36,940 nt of DNA from an uncultured Sellimonas sp. (GTDB taxonomy: Bacteria > Bacillota > Clostridia > Lachnospirales > Lachnospiraceae), in contig CAJFMZ010000004.1 of assembly GCA_904393575.1 (NCBI GenBank), positions 1 to 36,940 on the forward strand. Reading direction: 5' to 3'. A model generated the notes under the pieces. That model was not told the origin of the DNA. It saw nothing but the letters and a program-made list of their open reading frames with translations, and did not search any database. Each line of letters starts with the position of its first letter. The stretch's first letter is position 1. A program made the translations under genes and the position numbers. This document shows positions 15,540 to 24,067 of this stretch, piece after piece.

Positions 15540-16727
15540 TTATTTTTCCTTTTGTTCCGCAACAAAGCTTTTTTCCATTGTAATCACACACTGATAACGC
15601 TCGTCCAGATAGTGGATCTTTTCCATCACCCGATGCAGCAGCGCATTCTCCTCTTCTTTATCATACCCGTGAGGCAGCACCATGTCAAAGATCAGATTGA
15701 CCCGATGCTCTCCCGGTACCATGCGGAAGTCATGAATACTTGCCTCCGGAGCGGTCTCTTTCACAATTTTTTCCACCTTGTCCCGGACTTCGATGACATC
15801 CTGATTTTTCGTCTCAATCGGGTCCATGTGAATCAACAGGTAGATGCCAAGACGTTTTCTGGCATCCCGCTCGATCCGGTCGATAATCTCGTGGGATACT
15901 TCAATATTGACGTCATTTGGCACTTCCGCGTGAATGGACGCCATGCTTCGGCCCGGTCCGTAATTATGTACCAGCAGATCGTGGGTGCCGACAATGCCGT
16001 CGTAGGACTCCACGAATCTGGTGATCTCGTCAAAGGTCTCCTGTGGAACCGCTTCTCCGATCAGCGGCTCCAGCGTGTCTCTTGCGATGCCCACTCCGGC
16101 CCACATGACAACAAGTGCCACACCGATGCCGACAAATCCGTCAATGTTGATTCCTGTTACGCGGAAAAAAAGGACCGACAGAATGGTAGCGGTTGTCGTC
16201 ACCACATCTCCCATGGCATCCGCCGCCGTTGCCATCATAACTTTGGAATCAATCTTTTTTCCGAGTTTTCTGTTGAATGCCGCCATCCAGATCTTGACTC
16301 CGATAGACAGAATCAGGATCACAACAGATATGGTGTTGAAGGTGAGCACCTCCGGATTCCGGATTTTTCCGATGGCGTCTTTCAGAAATGTGAATCCCAC
16401 CTCCAGTACGATAAATGCCACAATCAGTGCGGCGATGTATTCGATCCGCCCGTGTCCGAAAGGATGTTCCTCATCGGCGGGCTTTTCCGCCATCTTGACC
16501 CCAACAAGGCCAATGATCGAGGAACCGGCGTCCGAAAGGTTGTTAAACGCATCCGCCGTAACGGAAATACTGTGAAGCATGATTCCTACGATCCCTTTTA
16601 CAAGAAAAAGAAATACATTGCAGAGGATGCCTACCACACTTGCCAGGACGCCATAGGCTGTCCGTACTGCAACAGTCTCTGTCTGCTCATAATTTTTTAC
16701 AAACCGTCTGATTAAAAATTCTGTCAT
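15540..16727 (-). CDS. Cation diffusion facilitator family transporter (FieF/MMT1-like)
   Basis: The 395-residue protein is probably a proton-driven efflux pump for divalent metals such as Zn, Fe or Mn. Six hydrophobic segments span about residues 20-230. The two metal-site motifs are DAFNNLSD (TM2) and DAMGDVVTT (TM5), with HPFGHGR between TM2 and TM3. A cytoplasmic ZT-dimer domain follows (DGIVGTHDLLVHNYGPG, HAEVPNDVNI). The last 80 residues extend a second ferredoxin-like part (EHRVNLIFDMVLPHGYD), as in longer clostridial members. GAAAGGA precedes the ATG. It lies 42 bp after spoIIR. Metal specificity cannot be read from the sequence. Confidence 0.9.
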   Translation of the reverse strand: MTEFLIRRFVKNYEQTETVAVRTAYGVLASVVGILCNVFLFLVKGIVGIMLHSISVTADAFNNLSDAGSSIIGLVGVKMAEKPADEEHPFGHGRIEYIAALIVAFIVLEVGFTFLKDAIGKIRNPEVLTFNTISVVILILSIGVKIWMAAFNRKLGKKIDSKVMMATAADAMGDVVTTTATILSVLFFRVTGINIDGFVGIGVALVVMWAGVGIARDTLEPLIGEAVPQETFDEITRFVESYDGIVGTHDLLVHNYGPGRSMASIHAEVPNDVNIEVSHEIIDRIERDARKRLGIYLLIHMDPIETKNQDVIEVRDKVEKIVKETAPEASIHDFRMVPGEHRVNLIFDMVLPHGYDKEEENALLHRVMEKIHYLDERYQCVITMEKSFVAEQKEK

Positions 16728-16769
16728 TTTGTTTTCCTTTCTCTTTCGTCCCAGGACAGTTTTCTTTTT

Positions 16770-17390
16770 TTATGATCCAAAGAAAAACCATTTCACCTTG
16801 AATTTTGAGGCTGCAGTCACCATCTCATATTCGTCATCTGTCAGGACGTTTTCCAACTGCTTTTTCCCGCGGTCCGGTACAACTGCATGGACGCTGTCGA
16901 TGAAGCAAAGGCTTGGATAGAGGACGCACCACCAGTTGTGCCCCTGGGCTTTCCCGATCTGAATCCGAAGCGCCTCGTAGGTTCCGGCGGGAAAGGTGAT
17001 GTCTCCGTATGTCTTTTCCGGAAATGCCGTCCACTCCAGGGATGCCCGTACCGGATAAGAGGCTCCCTCTTCCTTCAGTGTCTCCCTGGAAACCGCTTCG
17101 ATTTCGGAAAGATGGGAGCGGATAAAGGCTTTTGTCTGGTCAAGGCTTTCTGTATCCATCTGCTCTTCCATCCAGGATACCACTGCATCCTTTACCTTCA
17201 TCTTCAGCTTCTGGTCTCTGGTGCTGTCGCTGTTTGCCAGCACATGGAAGCGCAGCACCTCTTCTGCCATGTGCCTTTGTGTCTGTTCCATCTTTGCACT
17301 GACTGTCTCTGTGCGCCAGACACAGGCAGTCAGAATCAGGGAAATCATGACAGCTGCCGCTGCCATGATCCGGTTTCTTCGTCTGTTCAT
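16770..17390 (-). CDS. spoIIR: Stage II sporulation protein R (SpoIIR)
   Basis: SpoIIR is made in the forespore under sigma-F and signals the mother cell to process pro-sigma-E through SpoIIGA. The 206-residue protein starts with a signal-anchor (RIMAAAAVMISLILTACVW). It then has the family motifs EEVLRFHVLANSDS (residues about 44-57) and GHNWWCVLYPSLCF (about 150-163). The length is close to that of other clostridial SpoIIR proteins. AGGAGG is 10 bp before the ATG. It sits in a housekeeping operon between the GntR regulator and a metal transporter, so a forespore promoter may lie inside the operon; none was defined here. Confidence 0.92.
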   Translation of the reverse strand: MNRRRNRIMAAAAVMISLILTACVWRTETVSAKMEQTQRHMAEEVLRFHVLANSDSTRDQKLKMKVKDAVVSWMEEQMDTESLDQTKAFIRSHLSEIEAVSRETLKEEGASYPVRASLEWTAFPEKTYGDITFPAGTYEALRIQIGKAQGHNWWCVLYPSLCFIDSVHAVVPDRGKKQLENVLTDDEYEMVTAASKFKVKWFFFGS

Positions 17391-17448
17391 GATCCGTCAT
17401 CCTCCTGTCTTTTCCATGTTAACGGGAGTATTGCCGGATCGTCTGGAT

Positions 17449-18141
17449 TTATTCTGTTTTTTCCGGATTTTTATTCCGGCGGATCGTCTCAAGCACAGCC
17501 ATGGCCTGCTTGTCAATGTGTACGCCGATCTTCTCCTCGGCCTGTTCCTTCTCTCTGGACTCCAGGTAGGTGATCAGCTCTTTGTGTTCTTTGGAAATCT
17601 GCGGATGGAATTCCCGGTGCTTTAAGTATTCTACCCGGTACCGGTACATCTGTTCTCCCAGATTGTTGAGAAGCTGAATCAATCTCTGGTTATCCGTGGA
17701 ACGGTAAATGATATCATGGAAATGGACGTCTGCCTCTGCGGTTCTTGTCACATCGTCGGATGTGAGGGACCGTTCGAACTCCTCCGCCGCCTCCTTGAGC
17801 TCCTGGATCTGTTCTGTTGTGATCCTGTCGCAGCTCAGGCTGACTGCCAGAACTTCCAGTGCCCTTCTGACTTCCAGTACGTCACGCATGCTCTTTTCCG
17901 TGATTTCCGCTACCTCTGCTCCTCTTCTTGGAATCATCAGGACCAGCCCTTCCAGCTCCAGTTTCCGGATCGCTTCCCGGATCGGCGTGCGGCTCACTCC
18001 CAGCTTTTTGGCAAGCTGGACTTCCATCAGCCGTTCTCCCGGCTTTAACTCCCCCCGTAAAATCGCCTGTCGGAGTGTATTAAACACCACGTCCCGCAGC
18101 GGAAGATACTCATTCATTTCTGCTCCAAAATCTGCTTCCAT
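17449..18141 (-). CDS. GntR-family transcriptional regulator, FadR/FCD subfamily
   Basis: A 230-residue regulator. The N-terminal winged helix contains LKPGERLMEVQLAKKLGVSR and TPIREAIRKLELEGLV, with the RRGAEV wing. An all-helical FCD ligand-binding domain follows (EVRRALEVLAVSLSCDRI, ADVHFHDIIYRSTDN), in which Asp and His residues usually bind a metal and a small carboxylate. The start is ATG 18141: it overlaps the ispE stop as TGATG and has AGGAGG 7 bp before it; the TTG one codon upstream is less likely. The same arrangement with ispE is common in Lachnospiraceae. It may act on the GTATAC-centred sites at the ispE promoter, which would make it autoregulatory. The ligand is unknown. Confidence 0.88.
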   Translation of the reverse strand: MEADFGAEMNEYLPLRDVVFNTLRQAILRGELKPGERLMEVQLAKKLGVSRTPIREAIRKLELEGLVLMIPRRGAEVAEITEKSMRDVLEVRRALEVLAVSLSCDRITTEQIQELKEAAEEFERSLTSDDVTRTAEADVHFHDIIYRSTDNQRLIQLLNNLGEQMYRYRVEYLKHREFHPQISKEHKELITYLESREKEQAEEKIGVHIDKQAMAVLETIRRNKNPEKTE

Positions 18142-19028
18142 CAATCGTTCCTCCTGTTCTTTCGTACATTGTGAATGGTTGTTGTGTAAACCTGTCTTGC
18201 AAATCCCTTCTGTCGAATCTGTTCCGCTGTTTTCTTTGCCATACTGCGTTCCTTAAACAGGCCGAATACGGTCGGGCCGCTGCCGCTCATCATGGCGTTC
18301 ATGGCTCCGCCTTGAAGCATCTCTTCTTTGATCTTTGTGATCACCGGATACTGCTTTTCTGTCACGCTTTCCAGGACATTTCCCATGGATCCTGCCACAC
18401 GGGCAAGATCCTTTGCCCGGAGTCCGTCGATGATACCATCGATATCCGGATGCTCTGTGATCCTGGCTGCATCCAGCTTTTCATAGACTGTCTTTGTGGA
18501 GACGCTGACAGGCGGCTTGGCAATGAGGATATGGCACTTTGGCATGGCCGGAAGGCGGGTCAGCTTTTCCCCGATTCCCTCTGCCAACGCTGTCCCTCTC
18601 ATAATGCAGTACGGGACGTCTGCCCCCAGAGAAACTCCCCGCTCCATCAGATCCTTCTCACCAAGCTTCCAGCCAAAAAGCCGGTTCATCCCAAAGAGCA
18701 CGGCGGCGGCGTCCGCGCTTCCGCCTGCCATCCCTGCCGCAACCGGGATGTGCTTTTTCAAGGTGATGGAAACTCCTCGTTTTTCTCCAAATTCATCCAG
18801 CAAAAGCCGGGCCGCCCGAAATGCAATATTGCCTTCGTCCGCCGGCAAAAAAGCGAGATTAGACGAAACGGTGATGCCAGGCTCCTCCCGCTTTTCCAGC
18901 GTGACCTCGTCATACAGATACACCGTCTGCATGATCATCCTGACATCATGATATCCGTTTTCTCTTTTTCCAAGTACATCGAGCCCCAGATTAATCTTTC
19001 CAAGTGCTTTTAACTGAATCCGTTCCAT
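18141..19028 (-). CDS. ispE: 4-diphosphocytidyl-2-C-methyl-D-erythritol kinase
   Basis: IspE phosphorylates CDP-methylerythritol in the MEP route to isoprenoids. The 295-residue protein begins with LKALGKINLGLDVLGKRENG, the conserved substrate-site start with Lys. It has the GHMP-kinase ATP motif PVAAGMAGGSADAAA near residue 95 and the C-terminal MMSGSGPTVFGLF loop near 255. The length is typical. AAGGAGAG precedes the ATG. It is the first gene of a seven-gene minus-strand operon and overlaps the GntR gene by one base. Confidence 0.95.
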   Translation of the reverse strand: MERIQLKALGKINLGLDVLGKRENGYHDVRMIMQTVYLYDEVTLEKREEPGITVSSNLAFLPADEGNIAFRAARLLLDEFGEKRGVSITLKKHIPVAAGMAGGSADAAAVLFGMNRLFGWKLGEKDLMERGVSLGADVPYCIMRGTALAEGIGEKLTRLPAMPKCHILIAKPPVSVSTKTVYEKLDAARITEHPDIDGIIDGLRAKDLARVAGSMGNVLESVTEKQYPVITKIKEEMLQGGAMNAMMSGSGPTVFGLFKERSMAKKTAEQIRQKGFARQVYTTTIHNVRKNRRND

Positions 19029-19131
19029 CCAATCTCTCCTTGCTTTTCCTCTTTTCTCTCATGGTCCGTTCTTCTCCAGGCTGCCCCTTGAGAGCCTTTC
19101 TTTTATATAGAAGAAACAGACATTATGTATT

Positions 19132-19160
19132 TTGTATACATTTCCTTATAGTATACTCAA
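19132..19160 (-). promoter_or_regulatory. ispE promoter with GTATAC-centred candidate GntR operators
   Basis: On the minus strand TTGAGT (19160-19155) and TATACA (19138-19133) are 16 bp apart. GTATAC occurs at 19134-19139, within TTGTATACAT (19132-19141), and again at 19151-19156, 17 bp away. ATGTAT (19125-19130) and ATACAT (19136-19141) also form an inverted repeat. TTGTATACAA-like palindromes are common operators of FCD-type GntR regulators, and the second gene of this operon encodes one. Both sites overlap the promoter hexamers, which suggests repression. Confidence 0.5.
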
Positions 19161-20705
19161 ATTTTCCTTAAAAATCAATATCCTCTCCCCTGGCTGCAGA
19201 CCTTTTTCCTTTTCTATTCCATTGACTTCACAGATGCTCTCCTCGGTAGTTCCAAAGCGTTTGGCCAGGGAAAAAAGATCGTCTCCCTCCTTGACAGCAT
19301 ATCCGACAATGCCCGGCCGTTTTGCCAGCTCTTCCATGGAACGTTCCTCCATTTGCAGTTCCGTAATTGTTTCAATGGAAACTGGTTTTCTTACCAGCGT
19401 CCGGAAAGAAAGCGCTGCCTTTACTTCCGCTTTGCCCTGTCCCAGCAGATTGACATCCAACTGTTCCATACAGCCATTCAAAGAGCAGCGGATATCCGGA
19501 TACATCTCGTTGCATTCCAGCAGACAGGAAAACGGCACCATTCCCTGCCAGGTGTCAAAGGGAATCTCATCGTCCGGTTTGATGTAGAGAAAGGCAATAT
19601 GAAGAATCCCTTCTACCCGGATTCCTTCTTCTCCGGGTTCCGTCCGTACAATTTCCAGGCTGCCCGATGTATGGCAGATCTGAAAAATGTTGTCTTTGAG
19701 TTCCGGAAGGGAGAGCGTCTCGCCAACCGTACATTTCATCTGATTCTGCATCACGATCTGTTCCCACTCTTTTGTCTCTTTTTCGGCTGTCAGGATACAG
19801 CTCAAGGAGTAAAGATCCTCCAGGATCTCTACTTCTTCCTCTTCAAAAACAGACGCCTTTGCTTCCAGAGAAGCCTCGACTCCGATGATCCGCATCTCCC
19901 CGTCCTCGTCAAGCCGCACTTCCGCATTTTCATCGGTAAAGGCCGTGTCGATCTGATGAAACATCGTCTCATCCGCCCCCGGGCACGGGATCCGCCCCTC
20001 AAACCGCACGGGCTCTTCGATCCAGTTCAACGTCTCATCCGGCGTCTCATAAAGAGCGAATACAAGAAGTTCCCCTTCCACAATCAGTCCGTCCGTCACC
20101 AGCTTGGTGTCAAGTCTCCGTGGTTTGATATCTGTCCAGAGCAGGGATGCAATATTTTCTTTTCCCTTCGGGAGACGGATTTCCTCCTTGATCCGGTATG
20201 TATCCCGGATCGTAGTCAACATTTTCAGAATCTTTTTCGTCTCCTTTTTCCTAAAACAGCGGTCTACGCCCTCCACATCCACGGTCAGCTCCCCTTCTTC
20301 CGCCTCTTCCGGCACCAGTACGATCTCCGCCATGGTCCGGATATTCAGCTTTCTGGAGTGAATCATCACCGCCGTTACATCTGTCCTGGTACTTCTGATC
20401 AGCCAGTCGCCCCGCTCTTCCTCGGTGTATACCATCTCCTCAAACGGGAACTGCCCGGTCAGTTCCGCCATCTTTTCTTCCGCCTCGTCTGTCACATAGA
20501 GAATTTGAAACATCAGCTTCCCCTGGATTTTTACATAATGATCCACTTTACGGATCTCCTCGATCCGAAGTGTTCCCTCGCTGATCATAACTTTTTTGAT
20601 ATCCGTTTTGTTATCCGGTACGTTGTAATCCTCATCGATCAGAAACTGATCCGTCACCGGCTTCCCGCTCCACTGTTTCATAACCTGTTTTTTTACCAAC
20701 TCCAT
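19146..20705 (-). CDS. SPOCS (DUF3794) and LysM domain protein, spore-related
   Basis: The 519-residue protein has repeated DUF3794/SPOCS modules: DYNVPDNKTDIKKVMISEGT near the N-terminus, and repeats with KIQGKLMFQILYVTDE, IVEGELLVFALYETPDE and RVEGILHIAFLYIKPDDE. A C-terminal LysM domain (GYAVKEGDDLFSLAKRFGTT, ending GERILIFK) binds peptidoglycan-type glycans. The domain pairing is known from clostridial spore-coat or cortex-associated proteins related to SipL and SafA. The start is ATG 20705, because GAGGAGG lies 6 bp before it; the ATG at 20720 would place the ribosome site inside the gene. It lies 11 bp after the lipoprotein gene, so the two are probably cotranscribed, likely during sporulation. 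Confidence 0.88.
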   Translation of the reverse strand: MELVKKQVMKQWSGKPVTDQFLIDEDYNVPDNKTDIKKVMISEGTLRIEEIRKVDHYVKIQGKLMFQILYVTDEAEEKMAELTGQFPFEEMVYTEEERGDWLIRSTRTDVTAVMIHSRKLNIRTMAEIVLVPEEAEEGELTVDVEGVDRCFRKKETKKILKMLTTIRDTYRIKEEIRLPKGKENIASLLWTDIKPRRLDTKLVTDGLIVEGELLVFALYETPDETLNWIEEPVRFEGRIPCPGADETMFHQIDTAFTDENAEVRLDEDGEMRIIGVEASLEAKASVFEEEEVEILEDLYSLSCILTAEKETKEWEQIVMQNQMKCTVGETLSLPELKDNIFQICHTSGSLEIVRTEPGEEGIRVEGILHIAFLYIKPDDEIPFDTWQGMVPFSCLLECNEMYPDIRCSLNGCMEQLDVNLLGQGKAEVKAALSFRTLVRKPVSIETITELQMEERSMEELAKRPGIVGYAVKEGDDLFSLAKRFGTTEESICEVNGIEKEKGLQPGERILIFKENLSIL

Positions 20706-20716
20706 ATGGAACCTCC

Positions 20717-21148
20717 TCATTCTTCAAAGACAACATGTCTGTCCTGATAATCCAGTTTGACCACGAGATACGGCCAGGTATGCTTCTCTATGACCTGTTC
20801 TTTTTCTCCTGGTCCTTTCAGCTCCGTGCGGATATGTACGGCATTTTCCGTCTCGTAAATCTCTTTGACCTCAATGCTGTACCCGCTTGTGTCTTTTTTC
20901 CCATACCCTCTGACCAGATACATCTGTCCCTGGTCCGTATAGGTCAGCTTCATCGGTTCGTCCTTTTTCTCTTCAATTTCTGTCTTTAATTCTTCTGGAA
21001 TGTCTTCCTTTTCCAGGACCGTAAAATCCAGCTCCTGCTTTTTTGTTCCTCCCAGATCCGTCACTGAGCAGCCGGATATGCAAAAACCTAAGAAGGCCGC
21101 AATGCCAAAGAGGATGATGTTCCGGAAATTTCCAGCTTTTTTTCCCAT
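20717..21148 (-). CDS. PrcB-domain lipoprotein
   Basis: A 143-residue lipoprotein. The signal sequence ends in the lipobox FCISGC with Cys27. The mature part ends in a PrcB_C-type domain (KKDTSGYSIEVKEIYETENA, RTELKGPGEK, TWPYLVVKL), the beta-rich fold named from the subunit of the Treponema PrcAB protease complex. In clostridia such lipoproteins are widespread with no assigned function. It is cotranscribed with the SPOCS/LysM gene, which suggests a cell-envelope or spore-envelope role. AGGA is 9 bp before the ATG, a moderate site. Confidence 0.8.
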   Translation of the reverse strand: MGKKAGNFRNIILFGIAAFLGFCISGCSVTDLGGTKKQELDFTVLEKEDIPEELKTEIEEKKDEPMKLTYTDQGQMYLVRGYGKKDTSGYSIEVKEIYETENAVHIRTELKGPGEKEQVIEKHTWPYLVVKLDYQDRHVVFEE

Positions 21149-21216
21149 ATCATGCGATCCTGTAGTTTCTCTTTATCATCTTACACAAACTTCACATAAA
21201 AAATGCCAAATCTGGA

Positions 21217-21245
21217 TTTCTTTTCCCGCATTTTTATAGTATAAT
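21217..21245 (+). promoter_or_regulatory. Promoter of plsC
   Basis: A perfect -10 TATAAT lies at 21240-21245, about 70 bp before the plsC start. The matching -35 position (21217-21222, TTTCTT, 17-bp spacer) is weak. The gap to the divergent lipoprotein gene is only 168 bp. Confidence 0.55.
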
Positions 21246-21316
21246 AGTGTTACTTTGTAAGTGCGTCGTTTTTCGACATACTGTCTATTAATTTTTTGTG
21301 GAAAGGAGCGTATCCT

Positions 21317-22054
21317 ATGATTCGCTTTATCTGTGTCGTCATCTATCTGGTGATCTATCTGATTCTATCAATTCCGGTCTTTTTTGTGGAATGGCTGATC
21401 GGAAAGAAAAACCGGGAACTGCGCGACCGGTCTTCCCTGCGGATTGTCCAGTGGGGGTTTCGATGCATCCTCAAAATCGCAGGTGTGGACGCCACGGTGA
21501 TCGGCTTTGAAAATGTCCCAAAAGACGAGCCGGTCCTCTATATCGGCAATCACAGAAGCTATTTTGATATTCTGCTGACGTATTCCCGTTGTCCGGGACT
21601 GACAGGATATATCGCCAAGAAGGAGATGGAGAAGATTCCTCTTCTCTCTACATGGATGAAATACCTCTACTGCCTGTTTCTGGACCGCCACGATCCAAAG
21701 CAGGGTATGAAGACGATCCTGACGGCCATCGACTATATCAAACGCGGGATTTCCATCTGTATTTTCCCGGAAGGCACCCGGAATACCGGAGAGGAGTTAA
21801 GCCTCCTTCCTTTTAAAGAAGGTTCCTTTAAGATCGCCGAGAAAACAGGCTGTGCCATCGTTCCCATCAGTTTGAACAATACCGCCCAGATCTTTGAGGC
21901 CCACCTTCCATTTATCCGGAAGACCCACGTTGTCGTTGAGTACGGACGCCCGATCTATCCAAAGGATCTGGACAAGGAGACCCGAAAGCATCTGGCTGTC
22001 TATTTTGAAGAGATCATCCAGGAAACCATCGATAAAAACGCAAAGATGGTGTAG
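21317..22054 (+). CDS. plsC: 1-acyl-sn-glycerol-3-phosphate acyltransferase (PlsC family)
   Basis: This enzyme adds the second acyl chain to lysophosphatidic acid in phospholipid synthesis. The 245-residue protein has an N-terminal membrane segment (FICVVIYLVIYLILSIPVFF). The catalytic HX4D block is GNHRSYFDILL at about residues 76-86, followed by the FPEGTRN motif near 155 and IVPISLNNTAQIF. ATG 21317 is preferred over TTG 21296, because AAAGGAG lies about 8 bp before it. The gene is monocistronic, with its own promoter and terminator. Confidence 0.92.
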   Translation: MIRFICVVIYLVIYLILSIPVFFVEWLIGKKNRELRDRSSLRIVQWGFRCILKIAGVDATVIGFENVPKDEPVLYIGNHRSYFDILLTYSRCPGLTGYIAKKEMEKIPLLSTWMKYLYCLFLDRHDPKQGMKTILTAIDYIKRGISICIFPEGTRNTGEELSLLPFKEGSFKIAEKTGCAIVPISLNNTAQIFEAHLPFIRKTHVVVEYGRPIYPKDLDKETRKHLAVYFEEIIQETIDKNAKMV

Positions 22055-22080
22055 ATAGGAATCTTGTTTCCTACAGACAA

Positions 22081-22114
22081 AGAAGCATGCCGGCTGTGGC
22101 ATGCTTCTCTTTTT
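22081..22114 (+). terminator. Terminator of plsC (possibly bidirectional)
   Basis: GAAGCATGCC (22082-22091) and GGCATGCTTC (22098-22107) form a 10-bp stem with a 6-nt loop, followed by TCTTTTT. The hairpin also lies just past the minus-strand HPr-like gene and may serve it weakly. Confidence 0.85.
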
Positions 22115-22148
22115 CTATCGCACGGGACCATTCTGATCTGATACCGAT

Positions 22149-22403
22149 CTATTCATTTTTCAGAAACGATTCCAGTCCGTCGACTGCCTTCTCCTCATCT
22201 TCGCCTTCTGCGGAAATCTCGATCTCCATTCCCTTTGACGGTCGGAAAGCCATCATCCCCATAATACTTTTTGCATTCACATGCATCTCTCCGCTTTTCA
22301 GAATAATCCTGCTCTGGAACTGGCATGCAATACGAACCAGTTCTGCGCCCGGTGCCTCATATCTGCTCCCGATATCTGCTGCTATCACTTTTCGTGTGGT
22401 CAT
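22149..22403 (-). CDS. HPr-family protein lacking the active-site histidine
   Basis: The 84-residue protein aligns end to end with the PTS phosphocarrier HPr. The regulatory region MHVNAKSIMGMMAF keeps the serine equivalent to Ser46, and the end EIEISAEGEDEEKAVDGLESF is typical. In the usual LHARP loop it reads RYEAP, so His15 is Tyr and Arg17 is Ala; it cannot accept phosphate from enzyme I. A Crh-like regulatory role is possible, since Crh also lacks His15. ATG 22403 is chosen because GGAAGGAGG precedes it; the longer frame has no such site. It has its own strong promoter and no cotranscribed neighbour. Confidence 0.8.
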   Translation of the reverse strand: MTTRKVIAADIGSRYEAPGAELVRIACQFQSRIILKSGEMHVNAKSIMGMMAFRPSKGMEIEISAEGEDEEKAVDGLESFLKNE

Positions 22404-22446
22404 ATTGACTCCTCCTTCCATCTGGAACTGTTCTTTTTTTAAGCTT

Positions 22447-22475
22447 ATTATATAACAGTTCCACCTGTCTTTCAA
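22447..22475 (-). promoter_or_regulatory. Sigma-A promoter of the HPr-like gene
   Basis: On the minus strand TTGAAA (22475-22470) and a perfect TATAAT (22452-22447) are separated by 17 bp, about 45 bp before the start codon. Confidence 0.8.
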
Positions 22476-22515
22476 TTTGAAGTTTCCAATTTTTCTTTCC
22501 CTTTGCCCGGATGAG

Positions 22516-22524
22516 TGCTATAAT
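22516..22524 (+). promoter_or_regulatory. Extended -10 promoter for the pncB-ddl-murF run
   Basis: TGCTATAAT is an extended -10 (TGn followed by a perfect TATAAT at 22519-22524). No good -35 is seen at 16-18 bp, which the extended -10 can offset. It lies about 70 bp before the pncB start. Confidence 0.6.
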
Positions 22525-22592
22525 GTTTCCAGTATTATGCTGAAAAAACAGCCTGGCGCCCTATGGCGCGCGGCAAAAAAGGAGTGTGTCCT

Positions 22593-24053
22593 ATGTTGGA
22601 ACGTAATTTGACATTATTGACAGATCTGTATGAGCTGACAATGATGCAGGGATATTTTAAGGAGCAGGATCACGACAAAGTCGTTGTATTTGACGTCTTT
22701 TATCGTGCCAATCCATGCAATAACGGCTATTCTATTGCAGCAGGACTTGACCAGGTAATCGAGTATATCAAGGGGCTGCATTTTTCTTATGAAGCGGTGG
22801 ATTATCTGAGAAGCCTCCATATTTTTGACGAGGACTTTCTTCATTATTTAAGCGGCTACCATTTCAGCGGGGATATCTATGCGATTCCGGAAGGAAGCGT
22901 CATCTTTCCGCGGGAACCGCTTATCAAAGTGGTGGCACCGATTATGGAGGCCCAGCTTGTGGAGACTGCGATTTTGAATATCGTCAACCATCAGTCTCTG
23001 ATCGCCACCAAGACCGCCCGTGTCGTCTATGCGGCAAATGGCGGCGGTATCATGGAGTTCGGCCTTCGCCGGGCCCAGGGACCTGACGCGGGACTCTACG
23101 GGGCGAGAGCTGCCATGATCGGCGGATGCATCGGCACCTCCAATGTGCTGGCAGGGCAGATGTTTGACGTACCGGTTATGGGAACCCATGCCCACAGTTG
23201 GATCATGAGTTTTCCAAGTGAATACGAGGCTTTCAAGGCTTATGCCAGACTGTACCCGGATTCCTGCACTCTTCTTGTGGATACGTACGACACCTTAAAA
23301 TCCGGTGTGCCGAACGCCATCCGCGTCTTCCAGGAGATGCGTGCGGAGGGAATCCACTCGAAAAGCTTCGGAATCCGTCTGGACAGCGGCGATCTTGCAT
23401 ATCTTTCTAAGAAGGCCCGCAAGATGCTGGATGAGGCTGGATTCCCGGACGCCAAGATTTCCGCTTCCAATGACCTGGATGAATACCTGATCCACGATCT
23501 GAAACAGCAGGGAGCCGCCATTGATGTCTGGGGCGTAGGAACGCATCTGATTACCTCAAAGGACTGCCCGTCCTTCGGCGGTGTCTATAAGCTGGCTGCC
23601 ATCCAGGATGAAAACGGCACCTTTGTTCCGAAGATCAAGCTGTCTGAAAACACAGAGAAAATCACCAATCCGGGCAATAAAACGATCTACCGGATTTATG
23701 AAAAAGAAAGCGGAAAGATCAAGGCGGATCTGATCTGCTTTGCGGATGAAACATTTGATGAGAATGATGATCTGCTGCTCTTTGACCCGATTGAAACATG
23801 GAAGAAGACGAAGCTGAAGGGCGGCACCTACACGATGCGGGAGATGCTCGTCCCGGTGTTCATCAATGGCGAATGCGTCTACCATTCACCGTCCGTGATG
23901 GAAATCGCCGAGTACTGTCAGAAGGAAAAAGATACGCTGTGGGATGAGACAAAGCGTCTCTTCTACCCGCACAATGTGTATGTGGACTTGTCCGACCGGC
24001 TCTACCAGGTGAAGAAAGAGCTGCTGGATCAGATGAGTATGGATAATTTATAA
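22593..24053 (+). CDS. pncB: Nicotinate phosphoribosyltransferase
   Basis: PncB converts nicotinate and PRPP to nicotinate mononucleotide in NAD salvage. The 486-residue protein has the family start NLTLLTDLYELTMMQGYF and the DVFYRANP strand. It has EFGLRRAQGPDAGLYGARAA near residue 160 and the conserved GTHAHSWIMSF, whose His is phosphorylated in the family. The phosphate-binding region includes GIRLDSGDLAYLSKKAR and ASNDLDEYLI. ATG 22593 is chosen because AAAAAAGGAG precedes it by about 8 bp. It lies 14 bp before ddl, so they probably share a transcript. Confidence 0.94.
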   Translation: MLERNLTLLTDLYELTMMQGYFKEQDHDKVVVFDVFYRANPCNNGYSIAAGLDQVIEYIKGLHFSYEAVDYLRSLHIFDEDFLHYLSGYHFSGDIYAIPEGSVIFPREPLIKVVAPIMEAQLVETAILNIVNHQSLIATKTARVVYAANGGGIMEFGLRRAQGPDAGLYGARAAMIGGCIGTSNVLAGQMFDVPVMGTHAHSWIMSFPSEYEAFKAYARLYPDSCTLLVDTYDTLKSGVPNAIRVFQEMRAEGIHSKSFGIRLDSGDLAYLSKKARKMLDEAGFPDAKISASNDLDEYLIHDLKQQGAAIDVWGVGTHLITSKDCPSFGGVYKLAAIQDENGTFVPKIKLSENTEKITNPGNKTIYRIYEKESGKIKADLICFADETFDENDDLLLFDPIETWKKTKLKGGTYTMREMLVPVFINGECVYHSPSVMEIAEYCQKEKDTLWDETKRLFYPHNVYVDLSDRLYQVKKELLDQMSMDNL

Positions 24054-24067
24054 GGAGGACTTGATTT

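Noticed and set aside
15552-16715. Plus-strand open frame of 387 codons
   Set aside because: It mirrors the cation diffusion facilitator gene and has a His/Asp-rich, non-protein-like composition.
19353-20747. Plus-strand open frame of 464 codons
   Set aside because: It is the reverse shadow of the SPOCS/LysM gene, whose domains are unambiguous.
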